This document shows, piece by piece, positions 17,908 through 26,710 of a stretch of DNA of 64,000 nucleotides. The position numbers and the translations under genes are program-made. Origin of the DNA: Haematobacter genomosp. 1. GTDB lineage: Bacteria > Pseudomonadota > Alphaproteobacteria > Rhodobacterales > Rhodobacteraceae. Each line of letters begins with the position of its first letter. The stretch's first letter is position 1. Location: assembly GCF_002196855.1 (NCBI RefSeq), contig NZ_NIPW01000007.1:1-64000 (forward strand), written 5' to 3'. The notes below the pieces were generated by a model. It saw only the letters and a program-made list of their open reading frames with translations. It did not search any database and was not told the origin of the DNA.

Positions 17908-17948
17908 ACATCACACGATTATCTATTTTAAGGCTTTTCATGTGATGT
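17908..17948. promoter_or_regulatory. Candidate PaaX operator (split palindrome)
   Basis: ACATCACA (17908-17915) and TGTGATGT (17941-17948) form a perfect inverted repeat with a 25-base spacer; written as CATCAC-N27-GTGATG it has the same N27 spacing I recall for the E. coli PaaX operator TGATTC-N27-GAATCA. It lies between paaX and paaA. TATTTT (17924-17929) between the arms could be a -10 element. Confidence 0.6.
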
Positions 17949-18049
17949 GTTATGGCGTATCAAGATCCGGGGACTGGCGAAGGGGGATTCGATCTCGCCG
18001 GTCTGCGGTCGCCGAATGTTTGCGGCGCCATTCTGGAGGAGGTTAGGCC

Positions 18050-19042
18050 ATGTATGCACAGCTCGTGAAATCCGAAGGCTCCAAGCATCGTGATGAGATG
18101 ACGCCGCAGGAGCTCGCCTTTCAGGACCGCATCGACCGCGGGGAAAAGATCGAACCGAAGGAATGGATGCCGGACGGGTATCGCAAGACCCTGATCCGTC
18201 AGATCGGCCAACACGCGCATTCTGAGATCGTCGGCCAGCTGCCAGAGGGCAACTGGATCACCCGCGCGCCCACGCTTCAGCGCAAGGCCATCCTGCTCGC
18301 CAAGGTGCAGGACGAGGCTGGCCACGGCCTCTATCTCTACTCCGCCGCTGAGACGCTTGGCGTGAGCCGGGACGAGCTGCTGGAGAAACTCCACAGCGGC
18401 AACATGAAATATTCCTCCATCTTCAACTATCCCACGCTGACATGGGCGGACATGGGTGCGGTGGGCTGGCTTGTCGATGGGGCGGCGATCATGAATCAGG
18501 TGCCGCTGCAACGCACCAGCTACGGCCCCTACAGCCGCGCGATGATCCGCATCTGCAAGGAGGAATCTTTTCACCAGCGGCAGGGCTACGACATCATGAT
18601 GAAGATGGCGAACGGCACGCCGGAGCAGAAGGCGATGGCGCAGGATGCCCTTGACCGGTTCTGGTATCCCTCTCTGATGATGTTCGGACCCTCCGACAAG
18701 GACAGCGTGCATTCCGCGCAATCCATGGCGTGGAAGATCAAGATGAACACGAATGACGAGCTTCGGCAGAAATTCGTCGATCAGACCGTTCCGCAGGCGG
18801 AATATCTGGGGCTGACCGTCCCCGATCCCGATCTGAAATGGAACGAGGAAAAAGGCGGCTACGATTTCTCCGAGCCGGACTGGTCGGAGTTCTTCGCCGT
18901 CATTCAGGGCAACGGCCCGTGCAACGCGGAACGCCTCGGCGCGCGCGTGAAGGCGTGGGAAGATGGCGCGTGGTTCCGCGACGGGCTGATGGCCCATGCG
19001 GACAAGGCCGCAACGCGGCGCTCTGCCATCGCAGCCGAGTAA
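18050..19042 (+). CDS. paaA: Phenylacetyl-CoA 1,2-epoxidase catalytic subunit PaaA
   Basis: A 330-residue ferritin-like diiron oxygenase subunit that epoxidises the ring of phenylacetyl-CoA. Diiron ligand motifs are present: Glu59 in HSEIVG, Glu89 and His92 in DEAGH, Asp134 in TWADMG, and Glu172 and His175 in EESFH. GGAGGAGG lies 8 bases before the ATG. It is the first gene of the paaABCDE operon. Length and motifs are normal for the family. Confidence 0.95.
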   Translation: MYAQLVKSEGSKHRDEMTPQELAFQDRIDRGEKIEPKEWMPDGYRKTLIRQIGQHAHSEIVGQLPEGNWITRAPTLQRKAILLAKVQDEAGHGLYLYSAAETLGVSRDELLEKLHSGNMKYSSIFNYPTLTWADMGAVGWLVDGAAIMNQVPLQRTSYGPYSRAMIRICKEESFHQRQGYDIMMKMANGTPEQKAMAQDALDRFWYPSLMMFGPSDKDSVHSAQSMAWKIKMNTNDELRQKFVDQTVPQAEYLGLTVPDPDLKWNEEKGGYDFSEPDWSEFFAVIQGNGPCNAERLGARVKAWEDGAWFRDGLMAHADKAATRRSAIAAE

Positions 19043-19088
19043 CCCGCCCGTCCAGCCAGAATATCCAGCCTCCCGGGAGGAGCAAGAC

Positions 19089-19373
19089 ATGTCCAGCGAA
19101 TGGCCCCTGTGGGAAATCTTCATCCGTGGTCAGCACGGCCTTAATCACCGTCACGTCGGCAGCCTGCATGCGCCCGATGCGGAGATGGCGATCCGTAACG
19201 CACGCGACGTCTATACCCGGCGCAACGAAGGCGTTTCGATCTGGGTCGTGCGCTCGAACGAGATCACCGCTTCGTCGCCATCCGACAAGGGGCCGCTGTT
19301 CGAGCCGTCGAACAGCAAGGTCTATCGTCATCCGACCTTCTTCGACATTCCCGAAGAAATCGGGCATATGTGA
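19089..19373 (+). CDS. paaB: Phenylacetyl-CoA epoxidase subunit PaaB
   Basis: A 94-residue PaaB protein, the small subunit that links PaaAC heterodimers in the epoxidase complex. It opens MSSEWPLWEIFIRGQHGLNHRHVGSLHA, a strongly conserved family start, and ends EEIGHM. GGGAGGAGC precedes the ATG. Its stop shares a base with the paaC start. Confidence 0.94.
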   Translation: MSSEWPLWEIFIRGQHGLNHRHVGSLHAPDAEMAIRNARDVYTRRNEGVSIWVVRSNEITASSPSDKGPLFEPSNSKVYRHPTFFDIPEEIGHM

Positions 19374-20161
19374 TGGGCGTCGCGGTTGAAACGGTAAGCA
19401 GGGCCACCCTGGCCGAATGGCTTCAGCGGCTCGGTGACAATGCGCTGATCCTTGGACACAGGGTCTCCGAGTGGTGCGGCCATGCCCCCGCGCTGGAGGA
19501 GGATATCGCGCTCGCTAACCAGGCGCTCGATCTCATCGGTCAGTGTCAGCTCTGGCTGGAATATGCCGGGGAGGTGGAGGGCAAGGGCCGCAGCGCGGAC
19601 GATCTGGCCTATCTGCGCGATGCCGGTGCCTTCCGCAATCTCTTGCTGGTCGAACGCCCGAATGGCGACTTCGGCCAGACCCTGATGCGGCAGTTCCTGT
19701 TCGACGCATTCCACCTGGAACTGATGGGCGCCTTGAAGGGCTCGACCGACATGCGTGTGGCGGAAATCGCGGCCAAGGCGGAAAAGGAGGTGGCTTATCA
19801 TCTCGAACGCTCCGCCGATCTCGTGATCCGTCTCGGGGATGGCAGCGCGGAAAGCCGTGACCGGATGCAGAAGGCGCTCGACCTGCTCTATCCCTATACG
19901 GGCGAGATGTTTGCGGATGACGATCTCGACCGCGACGTTGCGGAGGCGGGCATCGCTCCGTTGTCCTCAAGCCTGAAGGACGCATGGGACCGCACGGTGC
20001 GGGATGTGCTGGCCGAGGCCACGCTGACCCTGCCTGCCGATGTCTGGCAGCACGGCGTGAAGGGCCGTGGCGGCAAGCGCGGCCTGCACAGCGAACATCT
20101 GGGCTACATTCTGGCCGAGATGCAGTTCCTGCAACGCGCCTATCCCGGCGCGCGCTGGTGA
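19373..20161 (+). CDS. paaC: Phenylacetyl-CoA epoxidase structural subunit PaaC
   Basis: A 262-residue PaaC protein, the non-catalytic ferritin-like partner of PaaA. Family stretches are GDNALILGHRVSEWCGHAPALEEDIALANQALDLIGQ (read in pieces) and VERPNGDFGQTLMRQFLFDAF. The ATG at 19373 overlaps the last base of the paaB stop; the GTG one codon earlier is a less likely start. It is translationally coupled to paaB. Confidence 0.93.
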   Translation: MGVAVETVSRATLAEWLQRLGDNALILGHRVSEWCGHAPALEEDIALANQALDLIGQCQLWLEYAGEVEGKGRSADDLAYLRDAGAFRNLLLVERPNGDFGQTLMRQFLFDAFHLELMGALKGSTDMRVAEIAAKAEKEVAYHLERSADLVIRLGDGSAESRDRMQKALDLLYPYTGEMFADDDLDRDVAEAGIAPLSSSLKDAWDRTVRDVLAEATLTLPADVWQHGVKGRGGKRGLHSEHLGYILAEMQFLQRAYPGARW

Positions 20162-20165
20162 TGCG

Positions 20166-20690
20166 ATGGACGGCACTGCGCATCCCGATCTGGCAGAGGT
20201 CTGGCACTGGCTTTCCGAAGTGCCGGACCCGGAGATCCCGGTCATCAGCCTGACCGATCTGGGCATCATCCGCGACGTGGCGTGGGAGGGCGAAACCCTG
20301 GTCGTCACCGTCACGCCCACCTATTCCGGCTGTCCTGCCACCGCGATCATCAACCTTGATATCGAGACGGCACTGCAGAACCGGGGCATAGAACAGGTGC
20401 GGCTCAAGCGGCAGTTGTCCCCGCCCTGGACGACGGACTGGCTGACCGAGGAAGGCCGGCAGAAGCTCCGCGACTACGGGATCGCGCCGCCTGTCGATGG
20501 CACCGCGGCGGACGGGCGGCTGGCGGGGCGGATCTCCCGGCTGGCGGGCAGCAGCAACCTGACCATTGCCTGCCCCCGCTGCGGCTCCGCCCGGACCGAG
20601 AAGATCAGCCAGTTCGGCTCCACGCCCTGCAAGGCGAGCTATCGCTGCCAGGATTGTCTGGAGCCTTTCGATTACTTCAAGTGCATCTAG
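20166..20690 (+). CDS. paaD: PaaD, maturation factor of phenylacetyl-CoA epoxidase
   Basis: A 174-residue MIP18/DUF59-family protein with VPDPEIPVISLTDLGIIRDV at the start and a C-terminal zinc-ribbon-like set of cysteines (CPRCGSARTEKISQFGSTPCKASYRCQDC). PaaD is needed for epoxidase activity in vivo and is thought to help assemble the Fe-S or diiron centre. ATG 20166 lies four bases after the paaC stop. All four zinc-type cysteines are present, with the usual length. Confidence 0.92.
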   Translation: MDGTAHPDLAEVWHWLSEVPDPEIPVISLTDLGIIRDVAWEGETLVVTVTPTYSGCPATAIINLDIETALQNRGIEQVRLKRQLSPPWTTDWLTEEGRQKLRDYGIAPPVDGTAADGRLAGRISRLAGSSNLTIACPRCGSARTEKISQFGSTPCKASYRCQDCLEPFDYFKCI

Positions 20691-20708
20691 GATGCCGAGG
20701 ATACCCAA

Positions 20709-21785
20709 ATGGCACGCTTCCATCCGTTGACCGTCACCGATGTGCGCCGTGAGACTCGCGACGCCGTTGTCGTCACCCTCCGCCCGCGGGAGGAGGACAG
20801 GCCACTGTTCGACTTCACGCAGGGCCAGTATCTGACCTTTCGCCATGATTTCGATGGCGAGGAGCTGCGCCGCAGCTACTCCATCTGCGCGGGGCGCGAC
20901 GAGGGTTGCCTGAAGGTCGGGATCAAGCGGGTGGATGGCGGGGCCTTCTCCACCTGGGCCAACGAGATGCTGGGCGTCGGCGACCAGATCGAGGCGATGC
21001 CGCCCATGGGCCGGTTCTTCACCGAGCTGGACCCGCGGGCGTCCCGCCAGTATCTGGGCTTCGCGGGCGGCTCCGGGATCACCCCTTTGCTGTCGATCAT
21101 CAAGACGGTGCTGGCGCGGGAGCCGGGGTCCAGGTTCACGCTGGTCTATTCCAACCGCCAGATCAACACGATCATGTTCCGGGAGGAGCTGGAGGATCTG
21201 AAGAACCTCTATCTCGGGCGGCTGTCCATCATCCATGTGCTGGAGCAGGAGGGACAGGAGATCGACCTGTTCACCGGCCGGATCGACGCAGAGAAGATGC
21301 GCGGGCTGTTCACCCACTGGCTTGATGCGGATTCAATAGACACCGCCTTCATCTGCGGGCCGGAGCCGATGATGCTGGCCATTGCGGAGAGCCTGCGCGC
21401 TCAGGGGCTGCGGGACGACCAGATCAAGTTCGAGCTTTTCGCCAGCGGACAACCGGGCCGGGCCAAGGCCCGTGCGGTGTCACGCGGGGCGGTCAACCCC
21501 GGTGCCGGCACGCAGGCGACGGTGACGCTCGACGGGGCGACCCGGACCTTCGAGATGCCGCGGCAGGGGCAGTCGATCCTCGATGCGGCGATCGCGGCCC
21601 AGATGGACGCGCCCTATGCCTGCAAGGCGGGTGTATGCTCCACCTGCCGCTGCAAGGTGCTGGAGGGCGAGGTGGAAATGGCGGTGAACCATGCGCTGGA
21701 GGATTATGAGGTCCGCGCGGGCTATGTCCTCTCCTGCCAAGCCATGCCGCTCAGCGACCGCGTCGTGGTGACCTATGATGAATGA
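20709..21785 (+). CDS. paaE: Phenylacetyl-CoA epoxidase reductase PaaE
   Basis: A 358-residue reductase passing electrons from NAD(P)H to the PaaABC oxygenase. The FAD domain (RRSYSIC) and NAD domain (FAGGSGITPLLSII, ICGPEPMM) are followed by a plant-type 2Fe-2S ferredoxin domain with CKAGVCSTC and a fourth Cys in LSCQ. It overlaps the next gene by eight bases. Start ATG at 20709. Motifs are complete. Confidence 0.94.
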   Translation: MARFHPLTVTDVRRETRDAVVVTLRPREEDRPLFDFTQGQYLTFRHDFDGEELRRSYSICAGRDEGCLKVGIKRVDGGAFSTWANEMLGVGDQIEAMPPMGRFFTELDPRASRQYLGFAGGSGITPLLSIIKTVLAREPGSRFTLVYSNRQINTIMFREELEDLKNLYLGRLSIIHVLEQEGQEIDLFTGRIDAEKMRGLFTHWLDADSIDTAFICGPEPMMLAIAESLRAQGLRDDQIKFELFASGQPGRAKARAVSRGAVNPGAGTQATVTLDGATRTFEMPRQGQSILDAAIAAQMDAPYACKAGVCSTCRCKVLEGEVEMAVNHALEDYEVRAGYVLSCQAMPLSDRVVVTYDE

Positions 21786-22524
21786 TGCGATCTCCGTAGA
21801 AGAGTATCTCGCACAGGGCGGAGTGCTGACGACACCTGACAACGTGCCCGCCCGCTACCGGGGAGAGCTTCTGCGTTTGATGTCCTCTTTCGTGGACAGC
21901 GAGCTTGCAGCCTCCGCCGGATTCGCTGCGTCAATCAATCATGCGCCCGGCATCAAGGCACGGATCGCCGCAAGCCGCATCACGTTGGAGAAGGCGGACC
22001 ATGCGGAGCGGGTGCTGGCGGTGATGGCCAGCTTCGGCGCCGATGCGGCCCGCTATGAGACGACCCATGACTGGGCCGCCCGTCTGCCGCGCGATGCGGA
22101 TCTGGGCCAGGCGCGGCAGGAAGGCGATATGCGCCTTTCGGTTTTTCACTATCCGATCACCGGCTGGACGGATGCCGTGGTGATGAACGTGTTGCAGGGC
22201 TTGGCGACGGGTGTCCAGATGGGCGAGTTGACCCGCCTCTCCTATGCGCCGCTGGCCGAGGTGTTCCGCGCCATCGCCCCGCGTGAGAAGCGGCATCGGG
22301 AACTCGGATCGGAGGGCCTTGCGCAGCTCGTGCTTTCCGACCGGGAAGGTGTGCGTGTCGCGGTGGATTACTGGTGGCCCCGGGTCGGAGCGGGCTTCGG
22401 AGTGGCCGGATCGGACCGGTTCGCGACATTGCAGCGCTTCGGCCTCCGGCACGAGACGAATGAGGAGCTGCGCGCCCGCTGGGAGCAGTGCAGCCAGCAA
22501 CATCTGGCCGATCTCGGCCTGTAA
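21778..22524 (+). CDS. Extra PaaA/PaaC-like ferritin-fold protein, altered diiron site
   Basis: A 248-residue protein of the phenylacetic-acid catabolic (PaaA/PaaC) family. By eye it aligns with PaaA: Glu42 (DSEL), His75 (KADH), Asp132 (WTD), Glu170 and His173 (EKRH) match PaaA ligands, but Lys72 replaces the bridging Glu of DEAGH. The start overlaps the paaE stop, so it is coupled to the epoxidase operon, and paaZ follows 47 bases later. It may be a structural or regulatory partner of the epoxidase, a PaaC-like pseudo-enzyme, or a different enzyme. I know no established name for it. Confidence 0.75.
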   Translation: MNDAISVEEYLAQGGVLTTPDNVPARYRGELLRLMSSFVDSELAASAGFAASINHAPGIKARIAASRITLEKADHAERVLAVMASFGADAARYETTHDWAARLPRDADLGQARQEGDMRLSVFHYPITGWTDAVVMNVLQGLATGVQMGELTRLSYAPLAEVFRAIAPREKRHRELGSEGLAQLVLSDREGVRVAVDYWWPRVGAGFGVAGSDRFATLQRFGLRHETNEELRARWEQCSQQHLADLGL

Positions 22525-22571
22525 TCCCGTGCGGGGATGACCCGCTGTCAGACCACGTTTGAGGAACCCCA

Positions 22572-24647
22572 ATGACCGCAACCGTCCAGCCCCCGCGCCG
22601 TCTCGAAAGCTATGTCTGCGGCGCATGGGCGCCGGGTCAGAAGACGGGCGTCACCTTGCTTGATGCAGCCACCGGGGCGGAGGTCGCGACCATCGACTCC
22701 ACCGGGATCGACTTTGCCGATGTGCTCGACCACGGACGGAAGGCAGGCGCAAGGCTGCGCGCCATGAGCTTCCATGACCGCGCCCTGATGCTCCGTGCGT
22801 TGGGGATGGCGCTGATGGAGCGGAAGGAGGAGTTCTACACCGAGAGCTTCCGCACCGGGGCGACCCGTGCCGATGGATGGGTGGATATCGAAGGCGGCAT
22901 CGGCACGATGCTGACCTATGCCTCGAAGGCACGCCGTGAACTCCCCAATGCCCGCGTGCTCACCGAGGGCGACGTGGAGGGGCTTTCCCGCGACGGCAGC
23001 TTTGTCGCCCAGCATATCCTGACCCCGCTTCAGGGCGTCGCGGTGCATATCAACGCTTACAACTTTCCCGTCTGGGGGATGTTGGAAAAGATCGCGCCCA
23101 GCCTCATCGCGGGCATGCCCTGCGTGGTGAAACCGGCAAGCCAGACGGCCTATCTCACGGAACTTGTCGTGCGCCGCATCGTGGAGACGGGTCTTCTGCC
23201 GGAGGGCGCGCTTCAGCTCATCTGCGGCTCGGTGGGTGATATGCTCGATCACATGACCGGGCAGGATGTCGTGACCTTCACCGGGTCGGCCGCGACGGGC
23301 CAATCGCTCCGCGCCCATCCCTCCATCGTGGGCAATTCCACGCGCTTCACCATGGAGGCCGACAGCCTGAACGCCTCTGTCCTCGGGCCGGACGCGGTCG
23401 CGGGCACGCCGGAGTTCGACCTGTTCGTGAAAGAGGTCGCACGGGAGATGACGTCCAAGGCAGGGCAGAAATGTACCGCCATCCGGCGTGTCATCGCTCC
23501 CCGCGGTCAGGTTGAGGCGCTTGTGGACGCGCTGCAGTCGCGGCTCGCCAAGACGCCGCCCGGCCTGCCGGAGGACGAAGCCACCCGCATGGGAGCGCTC
23601 GCCAGCCTCGCCCAGCGGGAGGAAGTGCGCGCCCGGATCGCGGAACTTTCCAAGGTGGCGGAAATCGTCGCAGGTGATCCCGACACCGTCACGCTGGCAA
23701 CGGGCGATGCGGACAGGGGAGCCTTCCTCAACCCTGTCCTGCTGCATGCAGCCCAGCCCTTCAGCGCCGCTGCAGTGCACGAGGTCGAGGCATTCGGCCC
23801 GGTCTCCACCGTCATGCCATACGACGATCTGGACGAGGCGCTGGCCCTTACCCGCATGGGCAAGGGATCGCTGGTCGCTTCCGTCTTTACCGACGACCCC
23901 CGCGTCGCGGAAGCGGCGGTTGTGGAAGCTGCCCCGTTCCACGGACGGATCCTCATCGGCAACCGCGCCTCCGCCAAGACCTCCACCGGCCATGGATCGC
24001 CGCTCGCGCCGCTGGTGCATGGCGGCCCGGGCCGCGCGGGGGGTGGCGAGGAAATGGGCGGGATGCGGGGCGTGAAGCATTACATGCAGCGCACCGCCGT
24101 GCAGGGGACGCCCCGTCTTCTCTCCGCCGTCACCGGGCGCTGGATGGATGGGGCGGAGGTGCGGAGCGATATCCATCCCTTCCGCAAGTCTCTGGAAGAC
24201 CTGCAGATCGGCGACCAGCTCATCACCGCTGCCCGGCAGGTGACCCAGGAGGATGTGGAGCATTTCGCCGATTTCACCGGCGATACGTTCTATGCCCACA
24301 TGGATGAGGCCGCGGCGAAGGCGAATCCGTTCTTCGACGGCCGGGTGGCGCATGGCTATCTTATCGCCTCGTTCGCCGCCGGGCTGTTCGTGGAGCCGAA
24401 TCCCGGGCCTGTCCTTGCCAATTACGGTGTGGACAACCTCCGTTTCCTGACGCCGGTCTATTTTGGCGATACGCTTCAGGTCCGTCTGACATGCAAGGAG
24501 ATCAATCCGCGCGCCAATGCCGACCACGGCGAGGTGCGCTGGGACTGCCGCGTCACCAACCAAAAGGGAGAGGTCGTCGCGCAGTATGACGTGCTGACCA
24601 TGGTGGCGAAAAGCTGGCCGATGGCGGCCGCGCACGCGGCGGAGTGA
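22572..24647 (+). CDS. paaZ: PaaZ: oxepin-CoA hydrolase / 3-oxo-5,6-dehydrosuberyl-CoA semialdehyde dehydrogenase
   Basis: A 691-residue bifunctional enzyme that opens the oxepin-CoA ring and oxidises the resulting aldehyde. The N-terminal aldehyde dehydrogenase domain (about 1-520) has catalytic Cys301 in GQKC and Glu262 in FTMEAD; the C-terminal MaoC-type hydratase domain (about 535-691) has DFTGDTFYAHMDEAAA with its Asp/His pair. GAGGAA precedes the ATG. It follows the extra PaaA-like gene and is followed by a small hairpin. Confidence 0.94.
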   Translation: MTATVQPPRRLESYVCGAWAPGQKTGVTLLDAATGAEVATIDSTGIDFADVLDHGRKAGARLRAMSFHDRALMLRALGMALMERKEEFYTESFRTGATRADGWVDIEGGIGTMLTYASKARRELPNARVLTEGDVEGLSRDGSFVAQHILTPLQGVAVHINAYNFPVWGMLEKIAPSLIAGMPCVVKPASQTAYLTELVVRRIVETGLLPEGALQLICGSVGDMLDHMTGQDVVTFTGSAATGQSLRAHPSIVGNSTRFTMEADSLNASVLGPDAVAGTPEFDLFVKEVAREMTSKAGQKCTAIRRVIAPRGQVEALVDALQSRLAKTPPGLPEDEATRMGALASLAQREEVRARIAELSKVAEIVAGDPDTVTLATGDADRGAFLNPVLLHAAQPFSAAAVHEVEAFGPVSTVMPYDDLDEALALTRMGKGSLVASVFTDDPRVAEAAVVEAAPFHGRILIGNRASAKTSTGHGSPLAPLVHGGPGRAGGGEEMGGMRGVKHYMQRTAVQGTPRLLSAVTGRWMDGAEVRSDIHPFRKSLEDLQIGDQLITAARQVTQEDVEHFADFTGDTFYAHMDEAAAKANPFFDGRVAHGYLIASFAAGLFVEPNPGPVLANYGVDNLRFLTPVYFGDTLQVRLTCKEINPRANADHGEVRWDCRVTNQKGEVVAQYDVLTMVAKSWPMAAAHAAE

Positions 24648-24654
24648 GAGGATA

Positions 24655-24672
24655 GGGTCCGGCGACGGACCC
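24655..24672. terminator. Hairpin between convergent paaZ and paaR
   Basis: GGGTCCG and CGGACCC form a 7-base stem with a GCGA tetraloop, eight bases after the paaZ stop and before the paaR stop. A pyrimidine-rich tract (CCCTTCCTTCT) follows on the plus strand. Likely terminator for paaZ. Confidence 0.6.
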
Positions 24673-24692
24673 GCCCTTCCTTCTGCAGGCTG

Positions 24693-25292
24693 TCAGCGGA
24701 CGGCGCGGATCCCTTCAAGGATCAGCGTCGTCGCCACGTCGGCGTAATCCTCGCGGCTGATACGTCCCCCCTCGCGGAACCACATGTACATCCAGTTCAT
24801 CATGCCGAAGAGCGACATTGTGACCGGCGTGAGCAGCGGTCTTTCCCTGTCCTTCAGCTCCGGGTTCAACTGGTCGAGGACGGTGGAGAAACGGCGGACG
24901 ATACGGCGTTCGATCATGAGAATTTCCTCTCGCTGCGCTTCGGAGAGGGTGGAGGCAGCATTGAGCTGCACCTTGTGTTCGTTATCTGCGCCGCGATAGG
25001 CTTCCAGCACTGAACCGACAAGCTGGCGGAGACGTTGATCGGGAGAGAGTGCAGGGTCGTCCGCCTCTGCCACGACGCTGTCCAGCTCCGTCAGATGCGT
25101 GACGATGATGGCAAAGATCAGCGCGTCCTTGCCCGGATAGTAGTGATAGAGAAGCGCCTTGGATACCTGCGCCTGAGCCGCTATCTGAGACATGGAAGCC
25201 TTGTCCATGCCTTGTTCGGCAAAGACCTGCGCCGCGCAATCAAGGATCACGCGCCGCTTTTCCTCAAAATCCTGCGCCCGCGTTCGCGCCAT
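24693..25292 (-). CDS. paaR: TetR-family repressor of phenylacetate genes (PaaR-like)
   Basis: A 199-residue TetR regulator. The N-terminal helix-turn-helix (IAAQAQVSKALLYHYYPGKDALIFAI) is followed by a helical ligand domain. The sequence (MARTRAQDFEEKRRVILDCAAQVFAEQG in pieces) is of the PaaR type found next to paa genes in beta- and alphaproteobacteria, which responds to phenylacetyl-CoA. AGGAGGGG precedes the ATG. It lies after paaK in the same direction across a strong hairpin. A 14-base TetR-type palindrome lies upstream of paaG. Confidence 0.85.
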   Translation of the reverse strand: MARTRAQDFEEKRRVILDCAAQVFAEQGMDKASMSQIAAQAQVSKALLYHYYPGKDALIFAIIVTHLTELDSVVAEADDPALSPDQRLRQLVGSVLEAYRGADNEHKVQLNAASTLSEAQREEILMIERRIVRRFSTVLDQLNPELKDRERPLLTPVTMSLFGMMNWMYMWFREGGRISREDYADVATTLILEGIRAVR

Positions 25293-25326
25293 GGGTCGCC
25301 CCTCCTGACATCGCCCTGAGGCGGAG

Positions 25327-25355
25327 CAGTCCGCCGACCCAGCGTCGGCGGACTG
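25327..25355. terminator. Strong hairpin between paaK and paaR
   Basis: A perfect 12-base stem (CAGTCCGCCGAC / GTCGGCGGACTG) with a CCAGC loop (25339-25343) lies four bases past the paaK stop and before the paaR start. No T run follows on the minus strand, so it may attenuate rather than fully stop read-through into paaR, or stabilise the paaK message end. Confidence 0.65.
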
Positions 25356-25358
25356 ATT

Positions 25359-26669
25359 TCAGCTTTTCGGCCGGTTGTCGATGACCCGCTTCGCCTTGCC
25401 GTCGGAGCGGGAGATACCCTCGCAGTCATGCACTTCGATCCGGGTGGATACGCCGACGATCGACTTGATGTGATGCGCAAGCTCCCTGGCGGATTTCGTG
25501 CGCGCGTCTTCTGCCGCGTGATCAGGCATGCATTCCACATGTACCGTAAGATTGTCCATCCGGCCGGATCGGGTGAGTTCGATCTGAAAATGCGGCGCAA
25601 GCCCCCGGCATTTCAGCACCTGCTCCTCGATCTGCGTCGGAAAGACGTTGACCCCGCGCAGGATGATCATGTCGTCCGAGCGCCCGGTGATCTTCTCGAT
25701 CCGCCGCATGCTCCGCGCCGTACCGGGGAGAAGCCGGGTGAGGTCGCGCGTGCGATATCGCACCATGGGCAACCCCTCCTTGGTCAGCGTGGTGATGACG
25801 AGTTCACCCATTTCGCCGTCCGGCAGCGGCGCGCCGGTAACGGGGTCGATGATCTCGGGATAGAAATGGTCTTCCCAGAAATGCAGCCCGTCTTTCGTCT
25901 CGACACATTCCATGGCGACACCAGGACCCATGATCTCCGACAGGCCATAGATGTCCACGGCATGCATGTCGAAGGCATCCTCGATCTCCTTCCGCATGGC
26001 GTTCGTCCACGGTTCCGCACCGAAGATGCCGACGGCGAGGGAGGATTTGCGCGGATCGACACCCTGCCTGCGGAACTCGTCCAGGATGGAGAGCATGTAG
26101 CTCGGCGTTACCATGATGACGCGCGGCTCGAAGTCGTTGATGAGCGTGACCTGACGTTCGGTCATGCCGCCGGACATGGGAACGACGGTGCAGCCCAGCT
26201 TCTCCGCGCCGTAATGCGCGCCGAGCCCGCCGGTGAACAGGCCGTAACCATAGGCGTTGTGCAGGATGTCACCCGGCCGCCCGCCGCCCGCCCGGATGGA
26301 CCGCGCGATCAGCCCCGCCCAGACGTCGATGTCGTTCTGCGTGTACCCCACCACGGTGGGTTTGCCGGTCGTGCCGGACGAGCCGTGTATCCGGGCGAGC
26401 TTCTCCCGCGGGACCGCGAACATCCCGAAGGGATAAGTATCGCGGAGGTCCTGCTTCACCGTGAACGGGAATTTCGCCAGATCCTTCAGCGAATGCAGAT
26501 CATCCGGGTGCGCGCCTGCCTCATCGAACCGGCGGCGGTAAAAGGCCGAGTTCGCGTAGGCATGAGCCAGCGACCGCTTCATGCGATCGAACTGAAGGGC
26601 CTCGATCTCATCCCGCGAGGCGGTTTCGATCGGGTCCAGATCCTCTTTGCGAGGGGTCAGGTCTTCCAT
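25359..26669 (-). CDS. paaK: Phenylacetate-CoA ligase
   Basis: A 436-residue adenylate-forming ligase that activates phenylacetate to phenylacetyl-CoA, the first step of the pathway. The ATP-binding motif HGSSGTTGKPTVVGYT is near residue 95, a YGLSEIMGPG motif near 240, and a C-terminal lid domain begins near 330 (KITGRSDDMIILRGVNVFPTQIEEQVL). GGGAGGAGC precedes the ATG. It lies downstream of paaG and paaI in one minus-strand operon. Confidence 0.94.
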   Translation of the reverse strand: MEDLTPRKEDLDPIETASRDEIEALQFDRMKRSLAHAYANSAFYRRRFDEAGAHPDDLHSLKDLAKFPFTVKQDLRDTYPFGMFAVPREKLARIHGSSGTTGKPTVVGYTQNDIDVWAGLIARSIRAGGGRPGDILHNAYGYGLFTGGLGAHYGAEKLGCTVVPMSGGMTERQVTLINDFEPRVIMVTPSYMLSILDEFRRQGVDPRKSSLAVGIFGAEPWTNAMRKEIEDAFDMHAVDIYGLSEIMGPGVAMECVETKDGLHFWEDHFYPEIIDPVTGAPLPDGEMGELVITTLTKEGLPMVRYRTRDLTRLLPGTARSMRRIEKITGRSDDMIILRGVNVFPTQIEEQVLKCRGLAPHFQIELTRSGRMDNLTVHVECMPDHAAEDARTKSARELAHHIKSIVGVSTRIEVHDCEGISRSDGKAKRVIDNRPKS

Positions 26670-26710
26670 GGTGCTCCTCCCTTGGAGTGTCTGAACGCAG
26701 CGGACTCCCG

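Noticed and set aside
22548-24635. Very long open frame on the minus strand opposite paaZ
   Set aside because: The plus-strand product is a clear PaaZ with both domains; the opposite frame is open because of high-GC third positions and has no recognisable domain.
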